Positions 34,030-44,980 of a stretch of DNA of 64,000 bases are shown piece after piece. The stretch spans positions 1,922,001 through 1,986,000 of the forward strand of contig NZ_CP049786.1 of NCBI RefSeq assembly GCF_011290365.1, given 5' to 3'. Position 1 is the stretch's first letter. Each line of letters begins with the position of its first letter. The DNA is from Leclercia sp. 29361 (GTDB lineage Bacteria > Pseudomonadota > Gammaproteobacteria > Enterobacterales > Enterobacteriaceae). Below the pieces are notes generated by a model. That model saw only the letters and a list, made by a program, of their open reading frames with translations. It did no database searches and was not told the DNA's origin. A program made the translations under genes and the position numbers.

Positions 34030-34884
34030 ATGAGCGAAAAAACCGTTAACGTTGGCAACAATATCGTGCTGCCGGCCATCGGGCAGGGCACCTGGTATAT
34101 GGGTGAAAAAGCGGCTCAGCGTCAGCAGGAGGTGAACGCCCTGCGGGCGGGCATTGAACGCGGACTGACGCTGATTGATACCGCCGAGATGTATGCCGAC
34201 GGCGGTGCAGAAGAGGTGGTCGGTGAAGCCATTAAAGGCCTGCGCGACGAGGTATTCCTGGTCTCCAAGGTCTACCCATGGAATGCCGGCGGGCAAAAAG
34301 GGATCGCCGCCTGTGAAGCCAGCCTGCGCCGTCTCGGTACCGAGTATATCGACCTCTATCTGCTGCACTGGCGCGGGAATTATTCCCTGGATGAGACCGT
34401 CCGGCTGATGGAGACATTGCAACAGCAGGGCAAAATTGGCCGCTGGGGTGTGTCGAACCTCGATTATGTGGATATGCAGGAACTCTGGCAAGTGCCGGGC
34501 GGCCAGGCCTGTGCCGCCAATCAGGTGCTGTACCATCTCGCCTCGCGCGGTATCGAATACGATCTGCTCCCGTGGTGTCAGCAGCAGTCGATGCCGGTGA
34601 TGGCTTACTGCCCGCTGGCGCAGGCCGGGCGGCTACGTTCCGGGCTGTTTAATCATCCGGTAGTGAATGCGGTGGCGAAAGAGTACAACGTCACGGCGGC
34701 GCAGGTTCTGCTGGCATGGGTGATACGTCACCGCGGGGTCATGGCGATCCCGAAAACATCATCCGTTCAGCATGTGGAAGAGAATGCAGGCGCGCTAAAT
34801 ATTTCCCTGTCTGCGGAGGCGATAACGCAGCTGGATGCGGCCTTCCCGGCGCCGAAACAGAAAACGGCGTTGGACGTGGTGTGA
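34030..34884 (+). CDS. yeaE: Aldo-keto reductase YeaE (methylglyoxal reductase)
   Basis: 284 residues, as in E. coli. NADPH-dependent reduction of methylglyoxal and other aldehydes in the cytosol. Aldo-keto reductase signatures are the catalytic Asp/Tyr region LIDTAEMYADGGAEEVVGEA, Lys in FLVSKVYPWNAG and His in LYLLHWRG. IPKTSSVQHVEENAGAL binds the cofactor phosphate. Start at ATG 34030; the longer frame upstream includes the terminator repeats and is rejected. Confidence 0.94.
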   Translation: MSEKTVNVGNNIVLPAIGQGTWYMGEKAAQRQQEVNALRAGIERGLTLIDTAEMYADGGAEEVVGEAIKGLRDEVFLVSKVYPWNAGGQKGIAACEASLRRLGTEYIDLYLLHWRGNYSLDETVRLMETLQQQGKIGRWGVSNLDYVDMQELWQVPGGQACAANQVLYHLASRGIEYDLLPWCQQQSMPVMAYCPLAQAGRLRSGLFNHPVVNAVAKEYNVTAAQVLLAWVIRHRGVMAIPKTSSVQHVEENAGALNISLSAEAITQLDAAFPAPKQKTALDVV

Positions 34885-34894
34885 AGTGAGCTCA

Positions 34895-34918
34895 TGCCCT
34901 CTCAGCGTGGAGAGGGCA
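34895..34918. terminator. Hairpin between yeaE and yeaD
   Basis: Stem TGCCCTCTC / GAGAGGGCA around AGCGTG, lying between convergent genes. No strong T-run. The sequence resembles the dispersed CCCTCTC/GAGAGGG palindromes near 39.4 and 46.9 kb. Confidence 0.5.
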
Positions 34919-34929
34919 AGGGCAGGGGA

Positions 34930-35814
34930 TTACCGCTTCACAATGTGAATGGTCTGTCCCAGACGGGTAGGTTTCTCTTCCGATGCAGTTTGCGGTTCGC
35001 TGACGCAGGCGGTTTCCACGCAGACAAACGTCTTATAGCCGTCATCCGGAACGTCACCCATGCTGACTGAGAGCGCCGGGCCCGGGTTCCAGCCCACCAC
35101 GTTGCTGTGATGATGATGGATAACTTCGATAGCGCGATTCAGCGCGGTATCTTCGATGACGCTGCAGGCTTCCGGATTCAGGTAGACGCGGTCGGTACGG
35201 TCCGGGAAGGTCTGTGAACCGTCGTTCAGTTTGCCCTCTTTCGCATTATCCACTTTGTCGATAAAGCTATCACCCAGGCCATTCACCGTGACGGCAGCGA
35301 TGTCGCCGACGTTGAAATAAGTGTGCAGGGCAGAGGTGGTTTCAAATTCACCGTGCGCTTCCAGTTCGATCTCGCAGGTTTTACCCAGCTTGAAGCGGGC
35401 GTACAGGGTGAAGTCGTGCGGCCACAGTTTGCGGGTCTCGTCATCGCTTTGCAGTTCGAAGGTCAACACCACGCCGGATTCATCCTCGTTGTGCGCCTTC
35501 AGCGTCCACGGAAGGTTGCGGGCAAAACCGTGTGACGGCAGGCCCTGCTCGGTAGCCGGGCCAAACCACGGCCAGCAGATTGGCACGCCGCCGCGGATCG
35601 CCGCCCCTTTTTTAAAGGAGGTGATGTCGCTCAGCCACAGCGCTTCCACTTCGCCTTCGGGCTGCCAGGAGAGCAGGTGTGCGCCCTGCAGGGCAACAGA
35701 AGCCTGAACCTGCGGATGTTCGACCACAATCACTTCAACGTCATCGATCTGGCGGCGGGAGAGCACAGGGGTAAGTTGTTCGACTACCGGAAGTGCAAAA
35801 ATTGTTTTAATCAT
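34930..35814 (-). CDS. yeaD: D-hexose-6-phosphate mutarotase YeaD
   Basis: 294 residues, as in E. coli. Interconverts alpha and beta anomers of glucose-6-phosphate-type sugars in the cytosol; galactose-mutarotase-like fold. Conserved parts: QGAHLLSWQPEGEVEALWLS, GGVPICWPWFGPATEQGL and the catalytic His region ALHTYFNVGDIA, with late Glu in FVCVETA. The ATG at 35814 matches the E. coli start; it lies 75 bases downstream of gapA with a terminator in between. Confidence 0.95.
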   Translation of the reverse strand: MIKTIFALPVVEQLTPVLSRRQIDDVEVIVVEHPQVQASVALQGAHLLSWQPEGEVEALWLSDITSFKKGAAIRGGVPICWPWFGPATEQGLPSHGFARNLPWTLKAHNEDESGVVLTFELQSDDETRKLWPHDFTLYARFKLGKTCEIELEAHGEFETTSALHTYFNVGDIAAVTVNGLGDSFIDKVDNAKEGKLNDGSQTFPDRTDRVYLNPEACSVIEDTALNRAIEVIHHHHSNVVGWNPGPALSVSMGDVPDDGYKTFVCVETACVSEPQTASEEKPTRLGQTIHIVKR

Positions 35815-35841
35815 TACGCAATCCTCTGTCTTTAATGCCAT

Positions 35842-35870
35842 AAAAAAAGGCGACCGAGGTCGCCTTTTTG
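35842..35870 (-). terminator. Terminator of gapA
   Basis: Long perfect stem AAAAAGGCGACC / GGTCGCCTTTTT with a two-base loop, T-run on both strands, 20 bases after the gapA stop. Confidence 0.9.
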
Positions 35871-35889
35871 GATCAGATTCTCATCTCAC

Positions 35890-36897
<1,008 letters not shown>

Positions 36898-36928
36898 CTA
36901 TTTGTTAGTGAATAAAAGGTTGCGTGTA

Positions 36929-36956
36929 AAATTACAAAAACCTTACGCAGCGTCAA
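36929..36956 (-). promoter_or_regulatory. Main gapA promoter (sigma-70 type)
   Basis: Minus strand TTGACG (36951-36956), 16 bases, TAATTT (36929-36934), ~50 bases before gapA. It matches the E. coli gapA P1 region nearly base for base. A half CRP-like TCACA site lies at about 37104-37108; its role is uncertain. Confidence 0.7.
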
Positions 36957-37226
36957 GCGGAATCGTGTCAATCATTGCGACAAATCAATCCTTCGCATTA
37001 CCTTTGCTCGATTGACTCACCTCACATTCCCTCGGAGCTAGCACCCATATGGGGCCTGCGCACGGAATTTTAAAGGGCTGACCACATAAAAACGTGGAGT
37101 AGATCACATTTGTCTGAGTGCCTCTGCGCAACGAGTAAGTTTAGATCAAAAGTTCATACTTCAGTGTTAATGTTTTGTTAGAATCGAGGGTAAAAGTTGT
37201 CTGTTTCAACTGCGAGATGTAAGCCT

Positions 37227-37640
37227 ATGTCGAATCAACAAAACCCCGATGAACTGAAAAAAAACCTCACAGAAATGCAGTTCTACGTGACGCAAAACCA
37301 CGGTACGGAACCGCCGTTTACCGGGCGTCTGCTGCATAACAAGCGCGATGGTGTCTACCACTGCCTGGTATGTGATGCTGCACTGTTTAACTCCCAAAGC
37401 AAATACGATTCTGGCTGCGGCTGGCCGAGCTTCTATGAACCGGTGAGTGAAGAGGCCATTCACTATCTCAAGGACATCAGCCACGGTATGGAGCGCATTG
37501 AGATTCGCTGTGGAAACTGTGACGCCCATCTCGGTCATGTCTTCCCGGACGGCCCTCAGCCGACAGGGGAGCGTTTTTGCGTCAATTCCGCCTCATTAAG
37601 CTTCACTGACGACCAGAACGGCGACCAGACGAAAGGCTGA
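37227..37640 (+). CDS. msrB: Methionine-R-sulfoxide reductase B
   Basis: 137 residues like E. coli. Repairs methionine-R-sulfoxide in proteins using thioredoxin. Zinc-binding Cys pairs are in [11 protein letters not shown] and [13 protein letters not shown]; the catalytic Cys is in [10 protein letters not shown]. The Trp/His block [11 protein letters not shown] is family-typical. ATG 37227 is chosen by alignment with E. coli. Divergent from gapA; yeaC follows 42 bases later. Confidence 0.97.
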   Translation: MSNQQNPDELKKNLTEMQFYVTQNHGTEPPFTGRLLHNKRDGVYHCLVCDAALFNSQSKYDSGCGWPSFYEPVSEEAIHYLKDISHGMERIEIRCGNCDAHLGHVFPDGPQPTGERFCVNSASLSFTDDQNGDQTKG

Positions 37641-37682
37641 AAAATCGATTCAGCAAATTATTCCTTCGGAGCCCGATTTAAC

Positions 37683-37961
37683 ATGAATATTGAAGAGATG
37701 ATTAACGGCATGACGCCGGATGTTTATCAGCGTCTGGTCACGGCAGTTGAGCTGGGAAAATGGGCCGATGGCGTGGCGCTGACCGCGGAGCAGAAAGAGA
37801 ATTGCCTCCAGTTAGTCATGCTGTGGCAGGCGCGCAATAACACTGACGCGCAGCACATGACCATCGACACCCAGGGGCAGATGGTGATGAAGAGTAAGCA
37901 GCAGCTGAAAGAGGATTTCGGCATCGCGCCAAAATCGATTGCGACCCTGAAAATGCAGTAA
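37683..37961 (+). CDS. yeaC: DUF1315 family protein YeaC
   Basis: 92 residues, small acidic cytosolic protein, E. coli YeaC family (90 residues). Conserved stretch MTPDVYQRLVTAVELGKW near the N-terminus and WQARNNTDAQHMTIDTQGQM in the middle. Probably co-transcribed with msrB. Function not established. A bidirectional terminator follows. Confidence 0.92.
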   Translation: MNIEEMINGMTPDVYQRLVTAVELGKWADGVALTAEQKENCLQLVMLWQARNNTDAQHMTIDTQGQMVMKSKQQLKEDFGIAPKSIATLKMQ

Positions 37962-37973
37962 TCCTGCGGGTTG

Positions 37974-38000
37974 AAGCCCTCTCCTCTGGGGAGAGGGCTT
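37974..38000. terminator. Bidirectional terminator between yeaC and chitinase
   Basis: Eleven-base stem AAGCCCTCTCC / GGAGAGGGCTT between converging genes. T-rich on the plus side (ATGTTTTACTT), weak T-run on the minus side. Confidence 0.7.
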
Positions 38001-38005
38001 ATGTT

Positions 38006-39256
38006 TTACTTAATCCCCAGCGACTCCGCCAGCTGCTTCGCCAACTGGTTGTTGTCATCCGCGCCGTACTCCCAGAACATCGCCCCGGCCAGGCCTTTCT
38101 CTTTGATGTACTCCGCTTTAATCGCCACCGACCGCGGGTTCTCATAAGAGAGGGCAAACAGCGGCTTACCCTCATCCCCCTTCACCGACAGCCACGGCAC
38201 TTTGGCCCGATCGTCCCACTGCTCGGTAAAGCGTTTCTGCGGATCGTTTAAAAACATCTTCACGATATCGTTGTACTTCACGTAGGTGTCTTTGGTCAGG
38301 TCATAGCCCAGCGATTTGAACAGGTCGATCTGTTGCGCGCTGAAATAAGGCTGCGTTGCCGGGTTTTTCTGTGCATCCGGCCTGCTCCAGTCGATGCCAG
38401 GCTCCACGGCGCGTTTCGGCACGCGGCCATAGAAGCCGATGCCGAGGTTCATCTGCTGTGGCTTCAGCCCGGCGGCCAGATAGTTGTTCACCACGAAGTC
38501 GACGCTGTATTTATCCGCCGCGGCCACGGTCGGCCAGGCGCTGGAGTCATACAGGTTGGCGTTGAAGTACTGAGTGCCGTACGCCATGTCGTAGGTCATC
38601 AGGTTGATGTAATCGAGTAACGGTGCAATCGCCTTCACGTCAATCCAACTTTTCGGACTTTCTGCATTGGCGCCGACGGCGATGGTTACCAGTTTTTTAT
38701 TGCCAAACGCGGTACGCAGCTCTTTCAGCAGGGCGGTAAAGTTGTCCCGATCCGCTGGAGTGCTGGCGACCAGTCCCCATGCGCCGTTAACCGGGAATTC
38801 CCAGTCGAGGTCGATCCCATCCAGACCGTATTTTTCCACGATCGCCTGCGCGGAGCGGATGAATACCGCCCGGGTCTCCGGGCTGGATGCCGCCCCCGAG
38901 AAACCACGCGCGCCCCAGCCGCCTACGGAGAGCAGGACCTTGAGATTGGGGTTTTGTTTGCGCAGGACAGGGAGCAAAGCCAGGTCGGCAGCCACTTTCG
39001 GCGAGAGCCAAATCTGGTGCAGTTTGCCCGGCTCTTTTAGCGCCGGGTTAGTTTCGTCTTTTTCGTCGTTATAGATCAGACCGAAGGAGTAGTTCAGGTG
39101 GGTGATCTGGCGAACATCGAGTTTATTTATATCCCCGCCCGGTCCGGCGGTGACGTCGCCACCCCCATTAAAATAGCCCACCGACATCAGGGAGCTGGCG
39201 GAAGCAACGGACGCGCAAAGCAGGGGTAAGGCTGCCAACAAGGGCAAAAGTTTCAT
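38006..39256 (-). CDS. Glycoside hydrolase family 18 (secreted chitinase-like)
   Basis: 416 residues with signal peptide (MKLLPLLAALPLLCASVASA, cleavage after ASA). A single GH18 TIM barrel with the SVGGWG substrate strand (about 110-115) and catalytic motif DGIDLDWE (146-153) with acid Glu153; MTYDMAYG forms the later Tyr motif. No separate chitin-binding domain is visible. Secreted or periplasmic chitin/chitooligosaccharide hydrolysis is inferred. The E. coli locus holds ydjE-ydjL genes instead, so this is an accessory difference. It is followed on the same strand by no partner; a dispersed repeat lies on its 5' side. Confidence 0.93.
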   Translation of the reverse strand: MKLLPLLAALPLLCASVASASSLMSVGYFNGGGDVTAGPGGDINKLDVRQITHLNYSFGLIYNDEKDETNPALKEPGKLHQIWLSPKVAADLALLPVLRKQNPNLKVLLSVGGWGARGFSGAASSPETRAVFIRSAQAIVEKYGLDGIDLDWEFPVNGAWGLVASTPADRDNFTALLKELRTAFGNKKLVTIAVGANAESPKSWIDVKAIAPLLDYINLMTYDMAYGTQYFNANLYDSSAWPTVAAADKYSVDFVVNNYLAAGLKPQQMNLGIGFYGRVPKRAVEPGIDWSRPDAQKNPATQPYFSAQQIDLFKSLGYDLTKDTYVKYNDIVKMFLNDPQKRFTEQWDDRAKVPWLSVKGDEGKPLFALSYENPRSVAIKAEYIKEKGLAGAMFWEYGADDNNQLAKQLAESLGIK

Positions 39257-39393
39257 AGCAATTCCTCTTCAATTTTGACGGTAAAAAACAAGCACGCCAC
39301 GTAAGGGCGTGGCGAAAAAAGTGCCAAAAAAGAATAGCATTGCCGTCTCGCTGAGAGTGCGAGGCAGTTCACTTTATGGGACTAATGGAGGAT

Positions 39394-39454
39394 AGTGCGG
39401 CCTGATGCCCTCACCCCGACCCTCTCCCACGGGGAGAGGGCGCAAACATAAAAA
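39394..39454. repeat. Dispersed ~60-bp palindromic repeat, copy A
   Basis: Nearly identical, in inverse orientation, to 46941-47002: shared TGATGCCCTCACCCCG, then CCCTCTCCCACGGGGAGAGGG, whose stem is CCCTCTCCC / GGGGAGAGGG, and a following AAACAT-A-run. It lies between pncA and the chitinase gene. Confidence 0.75.
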
Positions 39455-39477
39455 ACGGTAACCCAGGTTACCGTTTT
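39451..39477 (-). terminator. Terminator of pncA
   Basis: Perfect inverted repeat AAAACGGTAACC / GGTTACCGTTTT with two-base loop, 38 bases after the pncA stop. Confidence 0.85.
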
Positions 39478-39514
39478 GCATTTACCTTGAAGCGCCACCC
39501 GGCACAAAGGCGCA

Positions 39515-40156
39515 CTACGCCTGCGTCTCCTGCCAGTCCGCCAGCGTGTACAGCGTGGCGCCTTCTGACGCCATATCCATAAACGCCTGAGCGCTGTCCT
39601 GATGCTGAATGTTGACCCCGCGGCAGCCGTCGGTGATGACGTTAACCTGGTAGCCCAGCTGCAACGCATCCAGTACGGTAAATTTGACGCAGTAATCGGT
39701 CGCCAGGCCCATCACAATCAGCTCAACGATTTCATGATGGCGCAGCCACTGATCCAGCCCGGTTTTCTGTCGGTGACCGTTATCAAAGAAGGCGCTGTAG
39801 CTGTCGATGTTCGGGTTTTCCCCTTTCTGGAAGATCGCGTCGATGGCCTTGCTGTTCAGCAGGGGATGCAGCTCTGCGCCTTCGGTCTGCTGCACACAGT
39901 GATCGGGCCAGAAAGTTTGCGGCAGGCCATCCAGCTCGCCCTGGGTGAAGGGCTCGACGTTATGCTGGCTGGCAAAGCTGCCGTGATCTGCCGGATGCCA
40001 GTCCTGGCTGGCCACTACCGCTTCACCGCGGGCTTTACACCACTCAATCAGCGCGTTGGCGATGTCCACCGTGCTGTCGCCTTCGGCCACCGCCAGGGCG
40101 CCGCCAGCGCAGAAGTCATTCTGTAAATCGACCAGTAACAGGGCTCGTTGTTTCAT
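39515..40156 (-). CDS. pncA: Nicotinamidase PncA
   Basis: 213 residues like E. coli. Hydrolyses nicotinamide to nicotinate for NAD salvage; also converts pyrazinamide. Isochorismatase-like fold with Asp10 in LLVDLQNDFC, the Lys in QKGENPNIDSYS and the nucleophile Cys in GLATDYCVKFTVLDA. Metal-binding DWHPADHGSFASQH is intact. It follows ansA by nine bases and sppA further upstream, suggesting a co-transcribed sppA-ansA-pncA group. Confidence 0.97.
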   Translation of the reverse strand: MKQRALLLVDLQNDFCAGGALAVAEGDSTVDIANALIEWCKARGEAVVASQDWHPADHGSFASQHNVEPFTQGELDGLPQTFWPDHCVQQTEGAELHPLLNSKAIDAIFQKGENPNIDSYSAFFDNGHRQKTGLDQWLRHHEIVELIVMGLATDYCVKFTVLDALQLGYQVNVITDGCRGVNIQHQDSAQAFMDMASEGATLYTLADWQETQA

Positions 40157-40165
40157 GCGGACTCC

Positions 40166-41182
40166 TTATTCGTCTGGCGTCAGTTCGCCACGCAGGTTTT
40201 GCATCATCGCGGTGCGAATCGACTGCACATCCAGATCCTGACTCAGTAAGTAGTGAAGTTTAGTCAGGGTGGCTTCCACCGTCATATCAAAACCGCTAAT
40301 CACCCCCGCTTGTGCCAGGGCATTACCGGTGGCATAGCCGCCCATATTCACTTTGCCGGACATGCACTGGGTGAGGTTGACCACCACGATCCCACGGCTG
40401 CTCGCCTCCTGAAGCTCCTTCAGGAACTCACCGTTTTGCGGGGCGTTGCCCACACCATAGGAGCGCAGGATCAGCGCTTTTACCGGCTGGCGCAGGAAGT
40501 TGCGTACCACGTCGGCGGAGATACCTGGATAGATAGTCACCACTCCAATTGGCTGCGGGGTAATCGGATGCACCACCAGTTCGCCCGTCGTATGGGGGGC
40601 AGGCGGTGTACCGAGGCGGCGGATATGGATCCCGGCTTCCAGCAGCGGGGAGAGGTTCGGGGAGGCAAAGGCATCAAAGCCGTCCGCATGCGCTTTGGTG
40701 GTGCGGTTGCCGCGATACAGGCGGTTGTTGAAGAACAGGCTCACTTCGCTAATCGGGAAGTTGGCCGCCACGTACAGCGAGTTGAGCAGGTTGATCTGCC
40801 CGTCAGAACGCAGCTCCGCCAGCGGGATCTGCGAGCCGGTAACGATCACCGGTTTGCTGAGGTTTTCCAGCATGAAGGAGAGCGCCGAGGCGGTAAACGC
40901 CATGGTGTCCGTGCCATGCAGGATCACGAAGCCATCATACTGATCGTAGTGCGCCTTGATGTCGTCGGCGATATGTTGCCAGTCTTCCGGCGTCATGTCG
41001 GACGAATCCATCAGCGGGTCATACTCGTGGATGGTAAAGTCCGGCATCTCCGGGCGATGGAACTCAGGCATCAACGCCAGCTGGCGCTGCAGATGACCCG
41101 AAACCGGGATATAGCCATTTTCCGAGCGCTGCATACCGATGGTACCGCCGGTATAGGCCACATAGATTGATTTCTTTTGCAT
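40166..41182 (-). CDS. ansA: L-asparaginase I (cytoplasmic)
   Basis: 338 residues, E. coli AnsA length. Converts asparagine to aspartate and ammonia in the cytoplasm; no signal peptide. The two asparaginase signatures are YVAYTGGTIGM near the N-terminus and GFVILHGTDTMAFTASAL at about 85-102. Nine bases separate it from pncA; sppA lies 59 bases upstream with a strong hairpin between, so it can also have its own promoter. Confidence 0.97.
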   Translation of the reverse strand: MQKKSIYVAYTGGTIGMQRSENGYIPVSGHLQRQLALMPEFHRPEMPDFTIHEYDPLMDSSDMTPEDWQHIADDIKAHYDQYDGFVILHGTDTMAFTASALSFMLENLSKPVIVTGSQIPLAELRSDGQINLLNSLYVAANFPISEVSLFFNNRLYRGNRTTKAHADGFDAFASPNLSPLLEAGIHIRRLGTPPAPHTTGELVVHPITPQPIGVVTIYPGISADVVRNFLRQPVKALILRSYGVGNAPQNGEFLKELQEASSRGIVVVNLTQCMSGKVNMGGYATGNALAQAGVISGFDMTVEATLTKLHYLLSQDLDVQSIRTAMMQNLRGELTPDE

Positions 41183-41205
41183 GATGTAATGTTCTTGGGC
41201 TTCAA

Positions 41206-41236
41206 AGAAAAATCCCCTCTTCGCAGAAGAGGGGAT
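41206..41236 (-). terminator. Terminator of sppA
   Basis: Eleven-base stem ATCCCCTCTTC / GAAGAGGGGAT with loop GCA; on the minus strand followed by TTTTTC. Placed six bases after the sppA stop. Confidence 0.85.
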
Positions 41237-41241
41237 GGGGA

Positions 41242-43098
41242 TTAACGCACGTTAGCGCAGGTGAGGCAGAACGCGTAGCGGTTTTGCGGATCGTTAAAGG
41301 CGGCCAGTTTGTCGCCCTCCGCTTTGACTGCCTTCGCCGCCGAGGCGACCGGTGCCGGCAGATACGCCTGCAGCGCGTCCGGCAGCATGGCTTTCACCGA
41401 GCCGGAGAAGCTGTCCATAACCAGATCAACGAAGGTCGGCTCATCCTGATAGAAGTCGATATGCCACTGCTTCAGCTTCGCCAGTTCGGCGGCCTTGGCT
41501 ACGGCGTCATCGAAGTCGCCCAGATTATCCACCAGTCCGTTGCTCTTCGCATCCTGGCCGGTCCAGACATGGCCCTGGGCAATCTGGTCGATCTGCGCCG
41601 GGGTCTGCTTACGGGAGTCGGCCACCAGGGTGATAAAGCGCTTATAGCCGTTCTCAATGCTGAGCTGCATCATCTGCGACACTTCCGGCGGTAAGGCTTT
41701 GGTGATGGCGATATCCGCCAGCGGCGAGGTCGCCACACCGTCAGTATGCACGCCCAGATAGTCGAGGCTGTTCTCCACGGTGTTAATCACGCCGAAGATG
41801 CCGATGGAACCGGTCAGGGTGCTTGGGTTCGCCACGATGTAGTTCGCCGGGGTCGAGATCCAGTACCCACCGGATGCCGCCATTCCGCCCATGGAGACCA
41901 CCACCGGTTTACCGGCGGCGCGGGCCGCTGACAGTTCAGCGCGGATCACTTCCGAGGCGCTGACGCTACCGCCCGGGCTGTTCACCCGCAGGACGATGGC
42001 TTTCACTTTCGGGTCGAGACGCGCGTCGCGGATCTGTGAGGCGGTGGTATCGCCACCCACGTTCCCCGGTGTCTCTTCGCCATCCATGATCGCGCCGTTA
42101 GCGAAGACCACGGCAATGCTGTCGCCGGTATCAGCTGGTTTTTTCGCCTGATAATCATAGAAGCTGATCGCGCTGTAATTCTTCTCCTCTTTACTCCAGC
42201 CGAACTGTTTGGTCAGGGACTTTTCAATCTCGGCGCTGGAGCCCAGGGCATCCACCAGCTTGCTGTTCAGGGCGTACTTCGCCGTATCGCCATCGACGTT
42301 ACGCAGCCCGTCCAGCACTGCCTGCGCACCCGGGAAGACCTGCTCCGGGGTGATCTGACGGTTGGCGGCCACGGTGCCAAGGTAGTTTTTCCACAGCTCA
42401 CCGATCCAGCGGCTGTCCGCTTCACGGGCGGCAGGGGACATGTCGTCGCGGATAAACGGCTCAACGGCCGATTTATAGGTCCCGACGCGGAACACGTGGG
42501 TCGTGACTTTCAGCTTATCGAGCAGGGATTTGTAATAAAGACCATTGGTGGCGAAACCGTGCAGATCGACGGTGCCCTGCGGTGAGAGCCACACTTTATT
42601 GGCAAAGCTCGCCAGATAGTACTGCCCCTGGCTGTAGTTATCGCCCACCGCAATCACCGGTTTGCCGCTGTCGCGGAACTCACGCAGCGCTTTACCGATG
42701 TACTGCATCGAAGGCTGATCCGCCCCGGCGAAGTTCTTCAGATCCAGCACGATGCCGGTGATATTGCGATCGTCTTTTGCCTGACGAATAGCATCGACAA
42801 TATCGAACAGCGAGTTTTCCTGCAGACGATCGCTGCTGGCGCCAAACAGCTGGCGGCCCAGCACGCCCAGACGGTTGCTGGTGGAGGGTTTATCCACCAC
42901 CACACCGGCGATGTCGAGCAGCAGCGCGCCGCGCCCGGCATTCTGGGCCTGGCTGGTGGAGCTGATGTGCATCCAGACACCCACGCACACCATCAGAATA
43001 AGGATGAAGAAGATGTTCATCACCAGATTGCGGACGAAATTCAGCAGTCGCCACGTCCATTTAAAAAAGCCGGCAAACAGTCGCCAGAGGGTTCGCAT
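41242..43098 (-). CDS. sppA: Signal peptide peptidase SppA (67 kDa type)
   Basis: 618 residues like E. coli. Tetrameric membrane-anchored protease that degrades cleaved signal peptides; the active sites face the periplasm. An N-terminal anchor (about residues 25-45, [18 protein letters not shown]) precedes two S49 repeats. Catalytic Lys209 (GTYKSAVEP) in the first repeat and Ser409 ([10 protein letters not shown]) in the second are both present at E. coli numbering. Divergent from ydjA. Confidence 0.97.
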   Translation of the reverse strand: MRTLWRLFAGFFKWTWRLLNFVRNLVMNIFFILILMVCVGVWMHISSTSQAQNAGRGALLLDIAGVVVDKPSTSNRLGVLGRQLFGASSDRLQENSLFDIVDAIRQAKDDRNITGIVLDLKNFAGADQPSMQYIGKALREFRDSGKPVIAVGDNYSQGQYYLASFANKVWLSPQGTVDLHGFATNGLYYKSLLDKLKVTTHVFRVGTYKSAVEPFIRDDMSPAAREADSRWIGELWKNYLGTVAANRQITPEQVFPGAQAVLDGLRNVDGDTAKYALNSKLVDALGSSAEIEKSLTKQFGWSKEEKNYSAISFYDYQAKKPADTGDSIAVVFANGAIMDGEETPGNVGGDTTASQIRDARLDPKVKAIVLRVNSPGGSVSASEVIRAELSAARAAGKPVVVSMGGMAASGGYWISTPANYIVANPSTLTGSIGIFGVINTVENSLDYLGVHTDGVATSPLADIAITKALPPEVSQMMQLSIENGYKRFITLVADSRKQTPAQIDQIAQGHVWTGQDAKSNGLVDNLGDFDDAVAKAAELAKLKQWHIDFYQDEPTFVDLVMDSFSGSVKAMLPDALQAYLPAPVASAAKAVKAEGDKLAAFNDPQNRYAFCLTCANVR

Positions 43099-43262
43099 GT
43101 ATTCTCCCTGTCCAGATAATTACCTTCCCGTCGCCACTGGACGGTGTTGTCGGGCTATCGTAATGACCCGACCGCCACTTGTCAGCAGGAATCGCCTGCC
43201 ACGCTGTAACAAAATCTGCCGTCGTGTTAATTTTGAGTAAATTTCAAGACAGGAGTAACCCC

Positions 43263-43814
43263 ATGGATGCACTCGAACTGCTCGTTAATCGTCGTAGCGC
43301 GTCGCGCCTGGCGGAGCCCGCCCCGGCAGGCGAACAGCTGGACAACATTCTCCGCGCCGGGATGCGCGCCCCGGATCATGGTACCTTGCAGCCGTGGCAC
43401 TTCTTTATCATAGAAGGTGAAGGACGCGATCGCTTCAGCGCCCTGCTGGAGAAGGGGGCCGTGGCCGCCGGGCAGGATGAGAAGGCGATTGAAAAAGCCC
43501 GCAACGCCCCGTTCCGTGCGCCGATGATTATCGCCGTGGTCGCCAAATGCCAGCCGCAGCACAAGGTGCCGGTGTGGGAGCAGGAGATGTCGGCTGGTTG
43601 TGCGGTGATGGCCATGCAGATGGCGGCCGTCGCCCAGGGGTATAACGGGATCTGGCGCAGCGGCGCGTTAACCGATAGCCCGGTGGTCCGCGAAGGACTG
43701 AACTGCGGTGCAGACGATAAAATCGTCGGTTTCCTCTATCTGGGCACCCCGCAGCTGAAGGCGTCGACCACCGTCTCCGTGCCCGACACCACGCCGTTTG
43801 TCACCCGTTTCTGA
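43263..43814 (+). CDS. ydjA: NAD(P)H nitroreductase YdjA
   Basis: 183 residues, among the smallest nitroreductases; FMN-binding dimer in E. coli. FMN contact segments: [14 protein letters not shown] near the start, [15 protein letters not shown] and [20 protein letters not shown] 43263 ([12 protein letters not shown]) matches E. coli; the longer frame upstream is rejected. It precedes selD by 118 bases on the same strand, the E. coli order. Confidence 0.96.
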   Translation: MDALELLVNRRSASRLAEPAPAGEQLDNILRAGMRAPDHGTLQPWHFFIIEGEGRDRFSALLEKGAVAAGQDEKAIEKARNAPFRAPMIIAVVAKCQPQHKVPVWEQEMSAGCAVMAMQMAAVAQGYNGIWRSGALTDSPVVREGLNCGADDKIVGFLYLGTPQLKASTTVSVPDTTPFVTRF

Positions 43815-43932
43815 TCTCCCTGCGCAAAAACTGTCTGGATCCTGAACAACTGCAGCAGAATTCAGACAGTCATACTTATCACTTAATGGAATGAGCGCTA
43901 ACATAGTGCAATTGTAATGAAAGGAGATTGTC

Positions 43933-44976
43933 ATGAGCGAGCAAGCCATTCGTTTAACGCAATACAGCCATGGAGCCGGTTGCGGTTGTAAAATTTCCCC
44001 CAAAGTGCTGGAAACCATTCTGCATAGCGAGCAGGCGAAGTTTGTCGACCCGAATCTGCTTGTGGGTAACGAAACCCGCGACGATGCCGCCGTCTACGAT
44101 TTAGGTAACGGGACCAGCATTATCAGCACCACCGATTTCTTTATGCCGATCGTCGACAATCCGTACGACTTCGGGCGCATTGCCGCCACCAACGCCATCA
44201 GCGATATTTTCGCCATGGGCGGCAAGCCGATCATGGCGATTGCGATCCTCGGCTGGCCGATCAATACCCTGGCCCCGGAGATCGCCCGCGAGGTGATCGA
44301 GGGCGGACGCTTTGCCTGTCAGCAGGCGGGGATTGCGCTGGCGGGCGGTCACTCCATCGATGCGCCGGAGCCCATCTTTGGCCTGGCGGTCACCGGTGTA
44401 GTGCCAACCGAACGCGTTAAACGTAACAGTACCGCTGAAGCGGGCTGCAAGCTGTTCCTCACCAAGCCGTTGGGCATTGGCGTACTCACTACTGCCGAGA
44501 AAAAATCCCTGCTGCTGCCGGAACACAAAGGGCTGGCGACAGAGGTGATGTGCCAGATGAACCTCGCCGGGGCCGCCTTCGCCAACATCGACGGCGTGAA
44601 GGCGATGACCGACGTCACTGGCTTTGGCCTGCTGGGCCACCTGAGCGAAGTGTGCCAGGGGGCGGGCGTGCAGGCTCAGGTCTGGTACCAGGACGTGCCG
44701 AAGCTGCCGGGCGTTGAAGCCTATATTGCCCAGGGCGCTGTCCCGGGTGGTACGCAGCGTAACTTTGCCAGCTACGGTCATCTGATGGGCGACATGCCTG
44801 CCGAGTGGCGCGATCTGCTGTGCGATCCCCAGACCTCCGGCGGCCTGCTGCTGGCGGTGACCCCGGAGGCAGAAGCCGACGTCCAGGCGACCGCCGCTGA
44901 GTTCGGGATCACCCTGACCGCCATTGGCGAGCTGGTGCGGGCCCGTGGCGGTCGTCCGATGATTGAGATCCGTTAA
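43933..44976 (+). CDS. selD: Selenophosphate synthase SelD
   Basis: 347 residues. Makes selenophosphate from selenide and ATP for selenocysteine tRNA and selenouridine. The N-terminal active segment [10 protein letters not shown] has Cys17 and Lys20; it is the Cys form, with no in-frame UGA. Other blocks: DDAAVYDLG (metal/ATP), [17 protein letters not shown] and [18 protein letters not shown]. Good ribosome site (AAAGGAG). topB follows after four bases, so the two are co-transcribed. Confidence 0.98.
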   Translation: MSEQAIRLTQYSHGAGCGCKISPKVLETILHSEQAKFVDPNLLVGNETRDDAAVYDLGNGTSIISTTDFFMPIVDNPYDFGRIAATNAISDIFAMGGKPIMAIAILGWPINTLAPEIAREVIEGGRFACQQAGIALAGGHSIDAPEPIFGLAVTGVVPTERVKRNSTAEAGCKLFLTKPLGIGVLTTAEKKSLLLPEHKGLATEVMCQMNLAGAAFANIDGVKAMTDVTGFGLLGHLSEVCQGAGVQAQVWYQDVPKLPGVEAYIAQGAVPGGTQRNFASYGHLMGDMPAEWRDLLCDPQTSGGLLLAVTPEAEADVQATAAEFGITLTAIGELVRARGGRPMIEIR

Positions 44977-44980
44977 CTCA

